The notes: generated from the sequence alone by a model not told the origin. Shown: positions 16,544 through 25,022, counted from the stretch's first letter. The stretch: 64,000 bases of DNA from Weissella viridescens (GCF_003862435.1 NZ_RHGY01000001.1:62001-126000); one strand, 5' to 3'. A program made the numbers and translations.

Positions 16544-17095
16544 TTAGGCGTCAACGACATTGGCACCTAGTGAATTTTTAAAGTGACCAAGCGCCCATGT
16601 ATGTCCCTCAGGTGAGAAACTGGCGACAGCATCAGCGTGAACAGTGATGTTGTAGTCTAAGTTATAGGCATCAACGGCAGTGTGTAGGACACAGATATCG
16701 GTACAAACTCCAGTAAGGTGAATGTCACGAATATTACGTGAACGGAGATAGTTATCTAAATTTGTGTTGGCGAAACTACTGTAACGATTCTTTGGGTAAA
16801 CGTAGACGTTATTGGCATCTTTATGTTCAGCCACCCAATCAGCTAAGGGACCGTAGTAATCACGTCCTGGTGTTCCCGCAATATTGTGAGGTGGGAATAA
16901 TTTTGTTTCAGGATGGTAGGGATCATCACGTTCGTGCAAATCAGTTGGCAAGATTACGGCATTGCCATTTTGGTAAAATTGTTCGGCTAAAGCCACGATG
17001 CGATCACTGATGGCTTGGCCGGCAGCGCCACAAGTGAGGGCACCATCATCAGCAACAAAATCATTTGTGTAATCAATAATAAGCAATGCTTCCAT
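16544..17095 (-). CDS. pncA: Nicotinamidase / isochorismatase-family cysteine hydrolase
   Basis: 183 residues. It deamidates nicotinamide to nicotinate for NAD salvage. The catalytic Asp lies in LLIIDYTNDFV near residue 8-11, the catalytic Lys in VYPKNRYSSF, and the nucleophilic Cys in LTGVCTDICVLHTA. The N-terminal half carries the family's VILPTDLHERDDPYHPE with the metal-binding Asp and His. It is the second gene of a minus-strand pair, 14 bases after a hotdog thioesterase. Isochorismatase-like alternatives are less likely given the DxHxxDDPYHPE pattern. Confidence 0.88.
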   Translation of the reverse strand: MEALLIIDYTNDFVADDGALTCGAAGQAISDRIVALAEQFYQNGNAVILPTDLHERDDPYHPETKLFPPHNIAGTPGRDYYGPLADWVAEHKDANNVYVYPKNRYSSFANTNLDNYLRSRNIRDIHLTGVCTDICVLHTAVDAYNLDYNITVHADAVASFSPEGHTWALGHFKNSLGANVVDA

Positions 17096-17109
17096 GGTTA
17101 AAGGCTCCT

Positions 17110-17481
17110 TTAGATTGTTCGACTAGTTAACGTAACAATTGAGACGGCCACATGTGTTTCAGTAGTCGTTTCATAAAGATTTACTTGCCAAGTCTGCAGA
17201 CGATGACCAACGTGAATGGGGGTCGCAACGGCTTTGAGCGTGCCTTCAGTCACGGCATTTAGGTGATGGATTTCAAGATCCACCCCAACTGCAGCACGAT
17301 GGGCATCATTGATAGCGGCGTTACCACCAATACTAGCAGCGGTTTCAGCTAACATCGCATTAATACCACCGTGGACCACACCATAAGGCTGTTTAGTCTT
17401 ATCCGTGATGGGCATCGTTAGGATGACTTCGTTGGCAGTAGCAAGTTCGGTTGTGATACCAAAAAATTCTATTGTATTCAT
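17110..17481 (-). CDS. Hotdog-fold thioesterase (PaaI/MenI-like)
   Basis: 123 residues, one hotdog domain. Family motifs are PYGVVHGGINAMLAETAASIGGNAA (acyl-CoA cleft with HGG and the catalytic Glu) and the later EIHHLNAVTEG. It cleaves an acyl-CoA. It is divergently arranged with menB, and Gram-positive enzymes of this type include the DHNA-CoA hydrolase of menaquinone synthesis, so MenI is the best contextual guess; specificity cannot be read directly. It shares a promoter region of about 165 bases with menB. Confidence 0.8.
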   Translation of the reverse strand: MNTIEFFGITTELATANEVILTMPITDKTKQPYGVVHGGINAMLAETAASIGGNAAINDAHRAAVGVDLEIHHLNAVTEGTLKAVATPIHVGHRLQTWQVNLYETTTETHVAVSIVTLTSRTI

Positions 17482-17646
17482 AAGTCTCCTATCTTAAAGT
17501 AGCATGTGTAAACGGTTTGAAATCACTTATATTGTACGATAAATGTAAAAAAAAAGACAGCGACCCACGAAAGGCTCCGAACGTGTTAAAATATGAGTTA
17601 TTAATTTGATAAATCTAGTTTTAAAGTCACGGGGGAATAATGAGTG

Positions 17647-18468
17647 ATGAGTGAAGTTGAATGGTCAACGGTTAAGCCGTATTCTGAAATTTTATTTGAA
17701 AGAACGGGAAAGATTGCGAAGTTAACAATCAATCGTCCAGAAAAGCGCAATGCGTTCACACCAGTAACGATTTCTGAGTTGATTGAAGCATTTAGTTATT
17801 GTCGTGATGATGCTTCAATTGGGGTTATTATCCTAACTGGAGCTGGGGATGAAGCCTTTTCATCAGGTGGTGATCAATCAGTCCGTGGTAACGGTGGTTA
17901 TGTTGGTCCTGACGAAATTGCCCGTTTGAATGTGTTGGACTTACAACGTTTGATTCGTGTTATTCCAAAACCAGTAATCGCGATGGTCAAGGGTTGGTCT
18001 GTTGGTGGTGGAAACATTCTGCAATTAGTTTGTGATTTAACAGTTGCCGCCGACAACGCCAAGTTTGGTCAAACAGGACCAATGGTTGGTTCTTTTGATG
18101 CTGGATATGGTTCAGGTTACTTAGCTCGAGTGATTGGACATAAGCGTGCCAAGGAAGTGTGGTTCTTAAACAAGTTCTATACTGCCGAAGAAGCAATGGA
18201 CATGGGGTGGATTAACCGCGTTGTACCACTAGCAGAGGTCGAAGATGCCACGATTGAGTGGTCAAATGAATTGCTTAAGAAGTCACCAACTGCACTACGT
18301 TTCATTAAGGCAGCGATGAATGCTGATACTGATGGGCTTGCTGGTTTGCAACAATTTGCAGGTGACGCTACAATGCTTTATTACACGACGGACGAAGGGA
18401 AAGAAGGGCGTGATGCGTTCTTAGAAAAGCGCGATCCTGACTTTGATCAATTCCCTAAGTTCCCATAA
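17647..18468 (+). CDS. menB: 1,4-Dihydroxy-2-naphthoyl-CoA synthase
   Basis: 273 residues of the crotonase family, matching MenB. It cyclises o-succinylbenzoyl-CoA to DHNA-CoA. MenB-type motifs are [47 protein letters not shown] and [16 protein letters not shown]; the C-terminus [14 protein letters not shown] is also typical. The ATG at 17647 follows GGGGGAA; a GTG three bases earlier is an alternative. A terminator separates it from menE. Together with menE and the thioesterase this is part of a menaquinone or DHNA pathway. Confidence 0.93.
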   Translation: MSEVEWSTVKPYSEILFERTGKIAKLTINRPEKRNAFTPVTISELIEAFSYCRDDASIGVIILTGAGDEAFSSGGDQSVRGNGGYVGPDEIARLNVLDLQRLIRVIPKPVIAMVKGWSVGGGNILQLVCDLTVAADNAKFGQTGPMVGSFDAGYGSGYLARVIGHKRAKEVWFLNKFYTAEEAMDMGWINRVVPLAEVEDATIEWSNELLKKSPTALRFIKAAMNADTDGLAGLQQFAGDATMLYYTTDEGKEGRDAFLEKRDPDFDQFPKFP

Positions 18469-18472
18469 GTCG

Positions 18473-18511
18473 TTCAAGCTCCAACCAAATTTGGTTGTGG
18501 GCTTTTTTATT
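18473..18511 (+). terminator. Terminator between menB and menE
   Basis: AAGCTCCAACCA / TGGTTGTGGGCTT stem (with wobble pairs) and T run at 18502-18508. Confidence 0.7.
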
Positions 18512-18524
18512 GAAGGAGGCTAGC

Positions 18525-19976
18525 ATGCAAAATTGGCTACAAAAGCGCGTTGCATTAACGCCAACGCGAACTGCTTTACGCTTTAATGGCGTAAGTCTAA
18601 CGTTTCAAGAATTAAATACGGCAGTTTTAACGTTAGCAGGTAAGCTAGCCCGTGTTTTAGACGACAATCCGCGTGTGGCGGTTTTAACGCCCAATACATT
18701 ATTGGGCTATGAGATGATTTTGGCGCTCCAACAATTGGGGCGTGAAATCGTACTATTGAATTATCGCTTGTCGCCGGACGAACTCGCTTTCCAAATTCAC
18801 GACGCAGGTCTAACACAAGTTGTTCAATCAGATGCGTATACAGGCCGGTTGGATGCCATTCAACAAGTGACGTTTGAGCAAGTGCAAGCACAAGCACCAC
18901 AAGGATTTGAACCTGTTTCAGAATTTGCCTTGGATCAAGTGACAACGATTATGTATACCTCGGGGACTACTGGTAAGCCGAAGGGGGTTGAACAGACCTT
19001 TGGGAACCATTTCTATTCAGCCGTTGGCTCAATGTTAAATTTGGGACTTACGGCATCTGACGTCTGGATCGCAGCAGTACCAATTTTCCATATCAGTGGA
19101 TTTTCAATTATGATGCGTTCTCTGATTTACGGCATTACCGTCCAACTGTATGAACGTTTTGATGCAGGAAAAATTAATCGGGACATTATGACTGGTGATA
19201 TTACCACAATCTCAGTTGTGCCAACGATGCTAAAAGACTTGCTTCAAACATTACCAGCAGGGCAACAGTATCCCGATAACTTTCGGACGATGTTACTTGG
19301 TGGTGGCCCGGCTGATTTGGCAACGCTACGACAGGCACAAGCCGCTAATGTTGAAGTGGTGCAATCATACGGGATGACAGAAACAGCCTCGCAAATTATC
19401 GCATTAGACCCAGCTGATGCCATTGCGAAAATGGGTTCAGTCGGCAAACCATTGTTTCCAGTTGAATTAAAATTAGCATATCCAAATGATCGCGGGATTG
19501 GTCGGGTTCAAGTAAAATCACCAACTTTGACGGTGGGTTATTTAAATCAGCCAGAAAAATTTGCAGCGTCATTTGAAGAGGGTTGGTTTGATACAGGCGA
19601 TATGGGATATCTGGACGATGATGGGTACCTTTATCTGGTTGGAAGAGAAGGTGACATGATTTCATCAGGTGGCGAAAATATTTTCCCGGACGAAGTTGAG
19701 TCAATGTATCGTGAAATGCCTGGAATCAAGGAAATTGGTGTTGTTGGGATTCCAGATGAAAAGTGGGGTTCCGTACCGGTAGCGTTTGTTGATGTGGAGC
19801 CCGGAGTTAATGTATCGGCGGCTGACCTAATTACGTATGGACGTGAACATATCGCGCATTATAAGGTGCCAAAGGCATTTTATCGCCTAACACAAGCATG
19901 GCCTCGCACCGCAAGTGGTAAGTTACAACGTTATCAATTGCAACAATTTATAGAAAATGACGGGAAAATAAGGTGA
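18525..19976 (+). CDS. menE: o-Succinylbenzoate-CoA ligase
   Basis: 483 residues of the ANL adenylating superfamily. It activates o-succinylbenzoate with ATP and CoA, one step before MenB. AMP-binding motif TTIMYTSGTTGKPKGVEQT is at about residues 140-160; VQSYGMTETASQI, WFDTGDMGYLDDDGYLYLVGRE and the C-terminal catalytic Lys region PRTASGKLQRY are all present. The start at 18525 follows GAAGGAGGC; an upstream ATG lies in the menB terminator. Position next to menB supports MenE over a generic fatty-acyl ligase. Confidence 0.9.
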   Translation: MQNWLQKRVALTPTRTALRFNGVSLTFQELNTAVLTLAGKLARVLDDNPRVAVLTPNTLLGYEMILALQQLGREIVLLNYRLSPDELAFQIHDAGLTQVVQSDAYTGRLDAIQQVTFEQVQAQAPQGFEPVSEFALDQVTTIMYTSGTTGKPKGVEQTFGNHFYSAVGSMLNLGLTASDVWIAAVPIFHISGFSIMMRSLIYGITVQLYERFDAGKINRDIMTGDITTISVVPTMLKDLLQTLPAGQQYPDNFRTMLLGGGPADLATLRQAQAANVEVVQSYGMTETASQIIALDPADAIAKMGSVGKPLFPVELKLAYPNDRGIGRVQVKSPTLTVGYLNQPEKFAASFEEGWFDTGDMGYLDDDGYLYLVGREGDMISSGGENIFPDEVESMYREMPGIKEIGVVGIPDEKWGSVPVAFVDVEPGVNVSAADLITYGREHIAHYKVPKAFYRLTQAWPRTASGKLQRYQLQQFIENDGKIR

Positions 19977-19981
19977 TTTTT

Positions 19982-20009
19982 TTGCCAACTGAATAGATGG
20001 TGTTATAAT
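19982..20009 (+). promoter_or_regulatory. Strong promoter for the structured RNA upstream of ciaR
   Basis: TTGCCA (19982-19987), a 16-base spacer, and a perfect extended -10 TGTTATAAT (20001-20009). Transcription should begin near 20016. Confidence 0.75.
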
Positions 20010-20015
20010 AGAGAC

Positions 20016-20183
20016 ATTCTAGGAAAGGGGGTGATACGATTTGAGTAATGTAGAATTACAACAAATCGTGTCGCCCTTGTAGAGGAAACAAGGGCGACAC
20101 GATCTGTTAAAAAACAGAAGTGTCTGTGGTAGTGATATCACAGTCCGGATGCGTTGATTATTTATAATCAACGCATTTTTTTT
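20016..20183 (+). ncRNA. Structured RNA with strong SD, 13-codon ORF and terminator
   Basis: The RNA would carry GAAAGGGGGTGAT (20023-20035), which can pair with 13 consecutive bases of the 16S 3' end including one G-U. A TTG at 20041 opens a 13-codon ORF (MSNVELQQIVSPL) ending at TAG 20080-20082. A perfect 15-bp hairpin (20065-20079 with 20089-20103) overlaps the ORF end. Two small hairpins follow, then a terminator at 20149-20183. The SD and the MSxxE start recall type I (BsrG/TxpA/Hol_Tox-like) toxin transcripts, but no membrane helix is encoded. It could also be a leader or small RNA. Confidence 0.55.
20149..20183 (+). terminator. Terminator of the structured RNA
   Basis: 13-bp stem ATGCGTTGATTAT / ATAATCAACGCAT with a 2-base loop and eight T. 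It stands about 100 bases before ciaR, so the RNA is probably a separate transcript or an attenuator of ciaRH. Confidence 0.9.
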
Positions 20184-20282
20184 AAAACTTAAAGCCTAGA
20201 TAAAGCTGGTTACCTTAAACTGGCGCTACAAGATAATTGAACTTAAATAAAAAATGAATGAATTCAAGAAATGAGGCTAGCG

Positions 20283-20978
20283 ATGGCAGGAGATACAATT
20301 AAATTACTAGTTGTTGAAGATGATTATGCATTAAATGATACAGTGCGTGACACCATCAGTGAATTAGGTGACGTCACTCAAGTGCATGATGGGGATGAAG
20401 GATTATTTGAAATTGAATCAGGAGTCTATGACGCAGTGATTTTAGACGTGATGCTTCCAGGTGTTGATGGATTTACCATCCTAAAAAAGGCGAAAGAAGA
20501 ATTTCCTAATTTGCCAATTTTGATGTTGACTGCCAAGGGTGAACTTGCTGATAAGATGCAAGGGTTCGATATGGGGGCTGATGAATATATTACTAAGCCA
20601 TTCTACAAGGAAGAGTTATTAGCTCGCTTGAAGACGCTTTTGCGCCATACTGGTGTTTTGGGGCAAGATGGTGCGCTTGAAGTGGGTAACATTCAAGTGT
20701 TCGTTGACCAACACAAGGTTTTAATTGATGGTAAAGAAGTTAACTTGCAAGGTCGTGAATTTGGATTGCTTGTTTATCTCATGCAACACGTGGGGCAAAT
20801 CGTTACCAAGGATCAAATCTTTGATCGCCTTTGGGGCTTTGATTCTGACACTTCATTGACTGTGGTCGAAGTTTACATGAGTAATTTGCGTAAGAACTTA
20901 CGTAAAGCAAATGCTTCAGTGAATATTAAGACACTCCGTAACGTTGGTTATACTCTTTCAGCGGCGGACGAAGATTAG
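20283..20978 (+). CDS. CiaR-like OmpR-family response regulator
   Basis: 231 residues. Receiver domain: acidic pair VVEDDY, phospho-acceptor Asp in AVILDVMLPGVDG, and the conserved Lys in DEYITKPFYKEEL. Winged-helix DNA-binding domain in the second half. The segment QIFDRLWGFDSDT and the receiver's VHDGDEGLFEIESGVYD strongly resemble streptococcal CiaR. The ATG at 20283 is preferred over 20271 because GAGG at 20273 lies six bases before it. The kinase gene follows after eight bases. Target genes unknown. Confidence 0.85.
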   Translation: MAGDTIKLLVVEDDYALNDTVRDTISELGDVTQVHDGDEGLFEIESGVYDAVILDVMLPGVDGFTILKKAKEEFPNLPILMLTAKGELADKMQGFDMGADEYITKPFYKEELLARLKTLLRHTGVLGQDGALEVGNIQVFVDQHKVLIDGKEVNLQGREFGLLVYLMQHVGQIVTKDQIFDRLWGFDSDTSLTVVEVYMSNLRKNLRKANASVNIKTLRNVGYTLSAADED

Positions 20979-20986
20979 AGGTTTGT

Positions 20987-22234
20987 ATGCGAAAAAACAA
21001 ACATCAAACGGCGTATGCACCCTATCAAGCGCCGAATTTTGAAAAACTGAAGTTACCTAAGCCACTTCAGAAAATTCGTGAAGAATTGACCCAGCAAGAA
21101 AAAATGACGATTTTAATGGTCTGTGGTTTTACGCTTGTCTTCGCATTCATTAGTTTGTTTTCGGTGAGCCAGTTCAGGGAATTGATGTACGATTCACCAA
21201 AATCACGTGTGGAGCAAACATTCAATCCTAATTCGGATCCGCGCAAGCGATTGGAACCAGCGCCGGTGATGGACTATACAAGTACCGTCGAACAGGTGTT
21301 GAAAATGAAGTCTGGATCAAAGGCGACGGAACGCGAGTTCAATGGTCGTTGGTACTTCTTTGAACGACAAGGCGATAAACTAGCCTACCTTGATATCACC
21401 AAGGAACATGAGATTCTTGAAAATGTTTCCCGAAGGTTATTGTGGATATTTGGTATGGCAGAAATTGCCCTGCTCATCCTTTCGATGATGCTCACGCGTT
21501 CTAACATGCGGCCGATTATGCGTTCATGGAAACAACAACGACGTTTCGTGGCGGATGCTGCCCATGAATTTAAGACGCCAATGACGGTTATCCAAAATGA
21601 TCTGGAACGGATGTTGGAACATCCACAAGATACTGTCATGGATCAAGTCGAGAACGTGGCAGGTGCTTTGACAGAAGTCCGCCACCTGAACAATTTAATC
21701 GGTGATATGCTAACGTTGGCACAATCAGACGCCGATGTACCAATGTTCAAATTTGATGATTTTGACCTAGCTGAGACAGTGAATGAAGTTGGGGATATTT
21801 TCAAATTTAGTGCGGAGGAGCGTGATCAAAAACTTGAAATTGATGTGCCAGAAACATTACCGATGTACGGTGATGAACAACGGATTCGTCAATTACTTAT
21901 TATTTTGATTGATAACGCCCAAAAATATGCTGGACCTGATAGCGTTGTCACGGTTAAAGCTGAGCAAAAAAATAATTCAATTAAGTTATCCGTTTCTGAT
22001 ACTGGAAGCGGTGTAACTGATGAACAAAAGAAACATCTGTTTGACCGTTTCTACCGTGTTGATAAAGCCCGTTCTCGAACGAGTGGAGGACACGGATTGG
22101 GATTATCAATTGCAAAGTGGGTCGTTCAAGGACATCATGGTACAATTCAAGTTGTCGACACTGTTCCACATGGAACAACGTTCAATATCGTCTTACCTAA
22201 GACAGCAAAAACTCGAAATGGTAAAGAAAAGTAG
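20987..22234 (+). CDS. CiaH-like sensor histidine kinase
   Basis: 415 residues. One membrane helix near residues 40-60 (MTILMVCGFTLVFAFISLF), an extracytoplasmic stretch of about 100 residues, a second helix near 150-170, then the kinase core: H-box RRFVADAAHEFKTPMTV with the phospho-His, N-box IDNAQKYAGP, and the G-boxes DTGSGVTD and GHGLGLSIAK. GAGG precedes the start. A parS-like 16-mer lies inside the codons near the end. It forms an operon with the CiaR-like regulator. Confidence 0.87.
   Translation: MRKNKHQTAYAPYQAPNFEKLKLPKPLQKIREELTQQEKMTILMVCGFTLVFAFISLFSVSQFRELMYDSPKSRVEQTFNPNSDPRKRLEPAPVMDYTSTVEQVLKMKSGSKATEREFNGRWYFFERQGDKLAYLDITKEHEILENVSRRLLWIFGMAEIALLILSMMLTRSNMRPIMRSWKQQRRFVADAAHEFKTPMTVIQNDLERMLEHPQDTVMDQVENVAGALTEVRHLNNLIGDMLTLAQSDADVPMFKFDDFDLAETVNEVGDIFKFSAEERDQKLEIDVPETLPMYGDEQRIRQLLIILIDNAQKYAGPDSVVTVKAEQKNNSIKLSVSDTGSGVTDEQKKHLFDRFYRVDKARSRTSGGHGLGLSIAKWVVQGHHGTIQVVDTVPHGTTFNIVLPKTAKTRNGKEK
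22162..22177. other. Weak parS-like palindrome inside the kinase gene
   Basis: TGTTCCACATGGAACA differs from TGTTTCACGTGAAACA at three positions, and from the exact-match site at 40369 at two. It is 1.25 kb from the better site at 23410. It could be a weak ParB site or a coincidence of the codons. Confidence 0.35.
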
Positions 22235-22284
22235 CGCGCATAACGCTACTTTTTTAATGTTTAAAACAAGGTGGAAAACTAAAA

Positions 22285-23388
22285 ATGATTGATATGTGGG
22301 ATGATGAAAAAATTCATGCGTTTCAAAAAACGCTCTTAAAATGGTATGACGAGGCCGGGCGCAGTGAATTGCCATGGCGTTCGGATCACAGTCCATATCG
22401 GGTTTGGGTTTCAGAAATCATGCTTCAACAAACACAAGTGAATACGGTGATTCCATACTTCAATCGATTTATGGAGGCGTTTCCAACCGTAGAAGACCTC
22501 GCCAATGCGCCTGAAGCGGATTTGCTAAAAGCTTGGGAAGGGTTGGGCTATTATTCACGAGTACGGAACATGCAAAAAGCGGCGCAACAAATCGTGAATG
22601 ATCTTAATGGCGTATGGCCAGAAACCATGAAAAAATTGGAAGTGTTGAAGGGGGTTGGCCCATATACTGCGGCAGCAATTGCCAGTATTGCGTTCAATGA
22701 ACCAGTAGCCGCAATTGATGGCAATGCCTTTCGCGTATTTGCTCGACTTTTTGAAATTGATTCGGATATCGCACAACCGGCAACACGTAATCAATTTTTT
22801 GAATTAGGCAATCAAATTATTGACCAGGACCGCCCAGGTGATTTCAATCAAGCCATCATGGATTTAGGTTCTTCGTTTATGTCAGCCAAAAATTCTGATC
22901 CGGAGCACTCACCCGTACGTGAATTCGATGCATCGTATCAAAACGGCACGACTGACTTGTATCCTGTGAAATCAAAAGCGAAGAAGGCTAAGCCCGTACA
23001 CTATGCAGCTCTGGTGATTAAACTTGACGATACATACCTGTGGGAAAAACGACCAGAAACCGGACTACTTGCCAACTTTTGGACCGTCCCGCTTTTCAAC
23101 ATTGATGATTTTGTAAACGACCGTGACGTTAATTGGTCAGAAACCGAAATCCAAAATGCGCTTGAAAAACAGTTAGCCGAGCAATATGGTGTTTCGGTTC
23201 ATTTGACGAAACTTGACTTATCCGCAATTACCCACATTTACACACACCAAAAGTGGTTTGTTTCTGTTTTTGAAGGGACAATCACAGAGCAGCAAGAACC
23301 TGTGCAGGGTGAGTGGAAAACAATGGATGACTTAAATCGTGACCCACAACCAAAAATTCAAGAAAAAATTTGGAAAAAACTATCTTAA
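22285..23388 (+). CDS. mutY: A/G-specific adenine glycosylase without an Fe-S cluster
   Basis: 367 residues. It removes adenine mispaired with 8-oxoguanine. Catalytic Glu44 is in VSEIMLQQTQV, the helix-hairpin-helix is LKGVGPYTAAA, and Asp145 is in AIDGNAFRV. The usual CX6CX2CX5C cluster loop after IMDLGS is replaced by a segment with no Cys (SSFMSAKNSDPEHSPVREFD); in fact the whole protein has none. The C-terminal NUDIX-like 8-oxoG recognition domain (residues about 240-367) is present. GGTGGA precedes the start. Cluster-free MutY forms are known in some lactic acid bacteria. Confidence 0.92.
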   Translation: MIDMWDDEKIHAFQKTLLKWYDEAGRSELPWRSDHSPYRVWVSEIMLQQTQVNTVIPYFNRFMEAFPTVEDLANAPEADLLKAWEGLGYYSRVRNMQKAAQQIVNDLNGVWPETMKKLEVLKGVGPYTAAAIASIAFNEPVAAIDGNAFRVFARLFEIDSDIAQPATRNQFFELGNQIIDQDRPGDFNQAIMDLGSSFMSAKNSDPEHSPVREFDASYQNGTTDLYPVKSKAKKAKPVHYAALVIKLDDTYLWEKRPETGLLANFWTVPLFNIDDFVNDRDVNWSETEIQNALEKQLAEQYGVSVHLTKLDLSAITHIYTHQKWFVSVFEGTITEQQEPVQGEWKTMDDLNRDPQPKIQEKIWKKLS

Positions 23389-23402
23389 CGGCTTTTAGCG
23401 TG

Positions 23403-23438
23403 AGAATTGTGTTTCACATGAAACATAATTCTTTTTTT
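23403..23438 (+). terminator. mutY terminator whose stem contains parS
   Basis: AGAATT / AATTCT outer stem, TGTTTCA / TGAAACA inner stem, then a T run at 23432-23438. The inner stem is the parS palindrome. Confidence 0.8.
23410..23425. other. parS centromere-like site
   Basis: TGTTTCACATGAAACA, one base from TGTTTCACGTGAAACA. It lies between mutY and rsmG, 1 kb upstream of parA and parB. Confidence 0.85.
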
Positions 23439-23512
23439 ATACGATAGAAGTATTGATAACATAGGCATTTTGCGCTATTCTTTTAGTATTGGAATCAGTT
23501 TGGAGAAATGAA

Positions 23513-24232
23513 ATGAACCCTGAAGAATTTACGGCGGCTTTACGTCAAAATGGTGTGGACTTAGATGCCCACCAAATCGAACAATTTAATCAATATTATG
23601 AGCGTTTAGTTGCGGTAAATGAGCACATGAACTTGACGGCAATTACTGATCAAGAAGAAGTGTATCTTAAGCATTTTTACGACTCACTAACGCTGGCGTT
23701 TGCCTACCCTAAACTTCAGGATCAACCACTGAACATGATTGATGTTGGGGCTGGGGCTGGTTTCCCGTCGTTACCACTTAAAATTGTGTTTCCACAATTG
23801 AAGATCACGATCATTGACTCATTGAATAAGCGGATTAATTTTTTGAGTGAATTAGTGCAAGAATTAGGTCTTGAAGACGTTACGGTTGTACACGCGCGTG
23901 CTGAAGAGTTTGCTGGCAAGAATAGCCCTGAACGTGAAAAGTATGATGTTGCGACAGCCCGTGCTTTGGCGCGCTTAAATGTGCTTGGTGAATTAACATT
24001 GCCATTTGTGAAAGAGCATGGTGTGTTACTTGCCATGAAGGGGAGTCAGGCTCAAGACGAAGTTGAACAAGCCAAGCAGGCGATTAATACCTTAGGTGGT
24101 AAAATCCAATCTGAAATTGATGTGACGTTACCAAATGGTGACCCACGTACCGTGATTGTGATTGAAAAGGTTCGTAAGACACCTAAGAAGTATCCACGCA
24201 AGCCTGGTGATCCAGTAAGAAAACCATTGTAG
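23513..24232 (+). CDS. rsmG: 16S rRNA (guanine527-N7)-methyltransferase
   Basis: 239 residues. It methylates G527 in 16S rRNA using SAM. The SAM-binding motif is NMIDVGAGAGFPSLPL, followed by ITIIDSLNKRINFL and TARALARLNVLGEL. Start at 23513 with TTTGGAGAAA upstream, rather than the earlier in-frame ATG. rsmG next to parAB near the origin is the common Firmicutes arrangement. The parS/terminator element lies just upstream. Confidence 0.93.
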   Translation: MNPEEFTAALRQNGVDLDAHQIEQFNQYYERLVAVNEHMNLTAITDQEEVYLKHFYDSLTLAFAYPKLQDQPLNMIDVGAGAGFPSLPLKIVFPQLKITIIDSLNKRINFLSELVQELGLEDVTVVHARAEEFAGKNSPEREKYDVATARALARLNVLGELTLPFVKEHGVLLAMKGSQAQDEVEQAKQAINTLGGKIQSEIDVTLPNGDPRTVIVIEKVRKTPKKYPRKPGDPVRKPL

Positions 24233-24251
24233 GCAAAGAAAGGATGATTTG

Positions 24252-25022
24252 ATGGGACACGTTATTGCATTAGCAAATCAAAAAGGTGGTGTTGGTAAAA
24301 CAACGACCACAGTTAACCTAGGGGCGTCATTGGCTACGCTAGGAAAAAAGGTGTTACTCATTGATACGGATGCGCAAGGTAATGCAACATCTGGATCAGG
24401 CATCCAGAAATCAACAATTGAACGTGACGTTTATGATGTTTTAGTAAACGAGATGCCAATTGAAGATGCAATCTTACCAACGGCTCATCCAGATATGGAC
24501 ATTGTGCCAGCCACAATTCGTTTAGCTGGAGCAGAGCTTGAGTTAGCACCCGTCATGGCCCGCGAACTCCGTCTGAAGCAAGCGGTTGAAGGCGTTCGTG
24601 ATAAGTATGATTATATTTTGATTGACAATCCACCTTCGTTAGGCTTGGTGACAATCAACACATTCTCAGCCGCGGATTCGATTTTGATTCCGGTCCAAGC
24701 AGAATACTATGCTTTGGAAGGTTTGGGACAATTGATGAATAACATGCAGTTGGTCCAACAACACTTCAATCCAGATTTGGAAATTGAAGGTGTTTTGTTG
24801 ACGATGGTTGATACACGCACAAACTTAGCCAATGAAGTTGTCGACAGTGTTCGGGATTACTTTGGTAGTGAAGTTTACGACACAAATATTCCGCGAAATG
24901 TCCGTTTGTCTGAAGCGCCATCGCATGGCTTGCCAATTATTGATTATGATAATAAGTCACGTGGTGCAGAAGTCTACCTAGATTTGGCAAAGGAGGTCTT
25001 GGCAGCTCATGGCGACAAGTAA
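24252..25022 (+). CDS. parA: Chromosome partitioning ATPase ParA (Soj)
   Basis: 256 residues. Deviant Walker A ANQKGGVGKTTT at the N-terminus, Walker A' LLIDTDAQGNATSG, and Walker B YILIDNPPSLG. It binds ATP on the nucleoid and moves ParB-parS complexes. The start ATG at 24252 follows AAAGGATGA; a TTG three bases earlier is an alternative. It overlaps parB by 14 bases, so both are translated together. Confidence 0.93.
   Translation: MGHVIALANQKGGVGKTTTTVNLGASLATLGKKVLLIDTDAQGNATSGSGIQKSTIERDVYDVLVNEMPIEDAILPTAHPDMDIVPATIRLAGAELELAPVMARELRLKQAVEGVRDKYDYILIDNPPSLGLVTINTFSAADSILIPVQAEYYALEGLGQLMNNMQLVQQHFNPDLEIEGVLLTMVDTRTNLANEVVDSVRDYFGSEVYDTNIPRNVRLSEAPSHGLPIIDYDNKSRGAEVYLDLAKEVLAAHGDK

Noticed and set aside
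20188-20247. Three CTTAAA repeats before ciaR as CiaR boxes
   Set aside because: The streptococcal box needs two TTTAAG with 5-base spacing; here the repeats are 26 and 28 bases apart, so the match is not convincing.
23389-25000. oriC or dnaA boxes near parAB
   Set aside because: No dnaA or dnaN gene and no cluster of TTATNCACA was seen; proximity to the origin rests on parS and parAB only.
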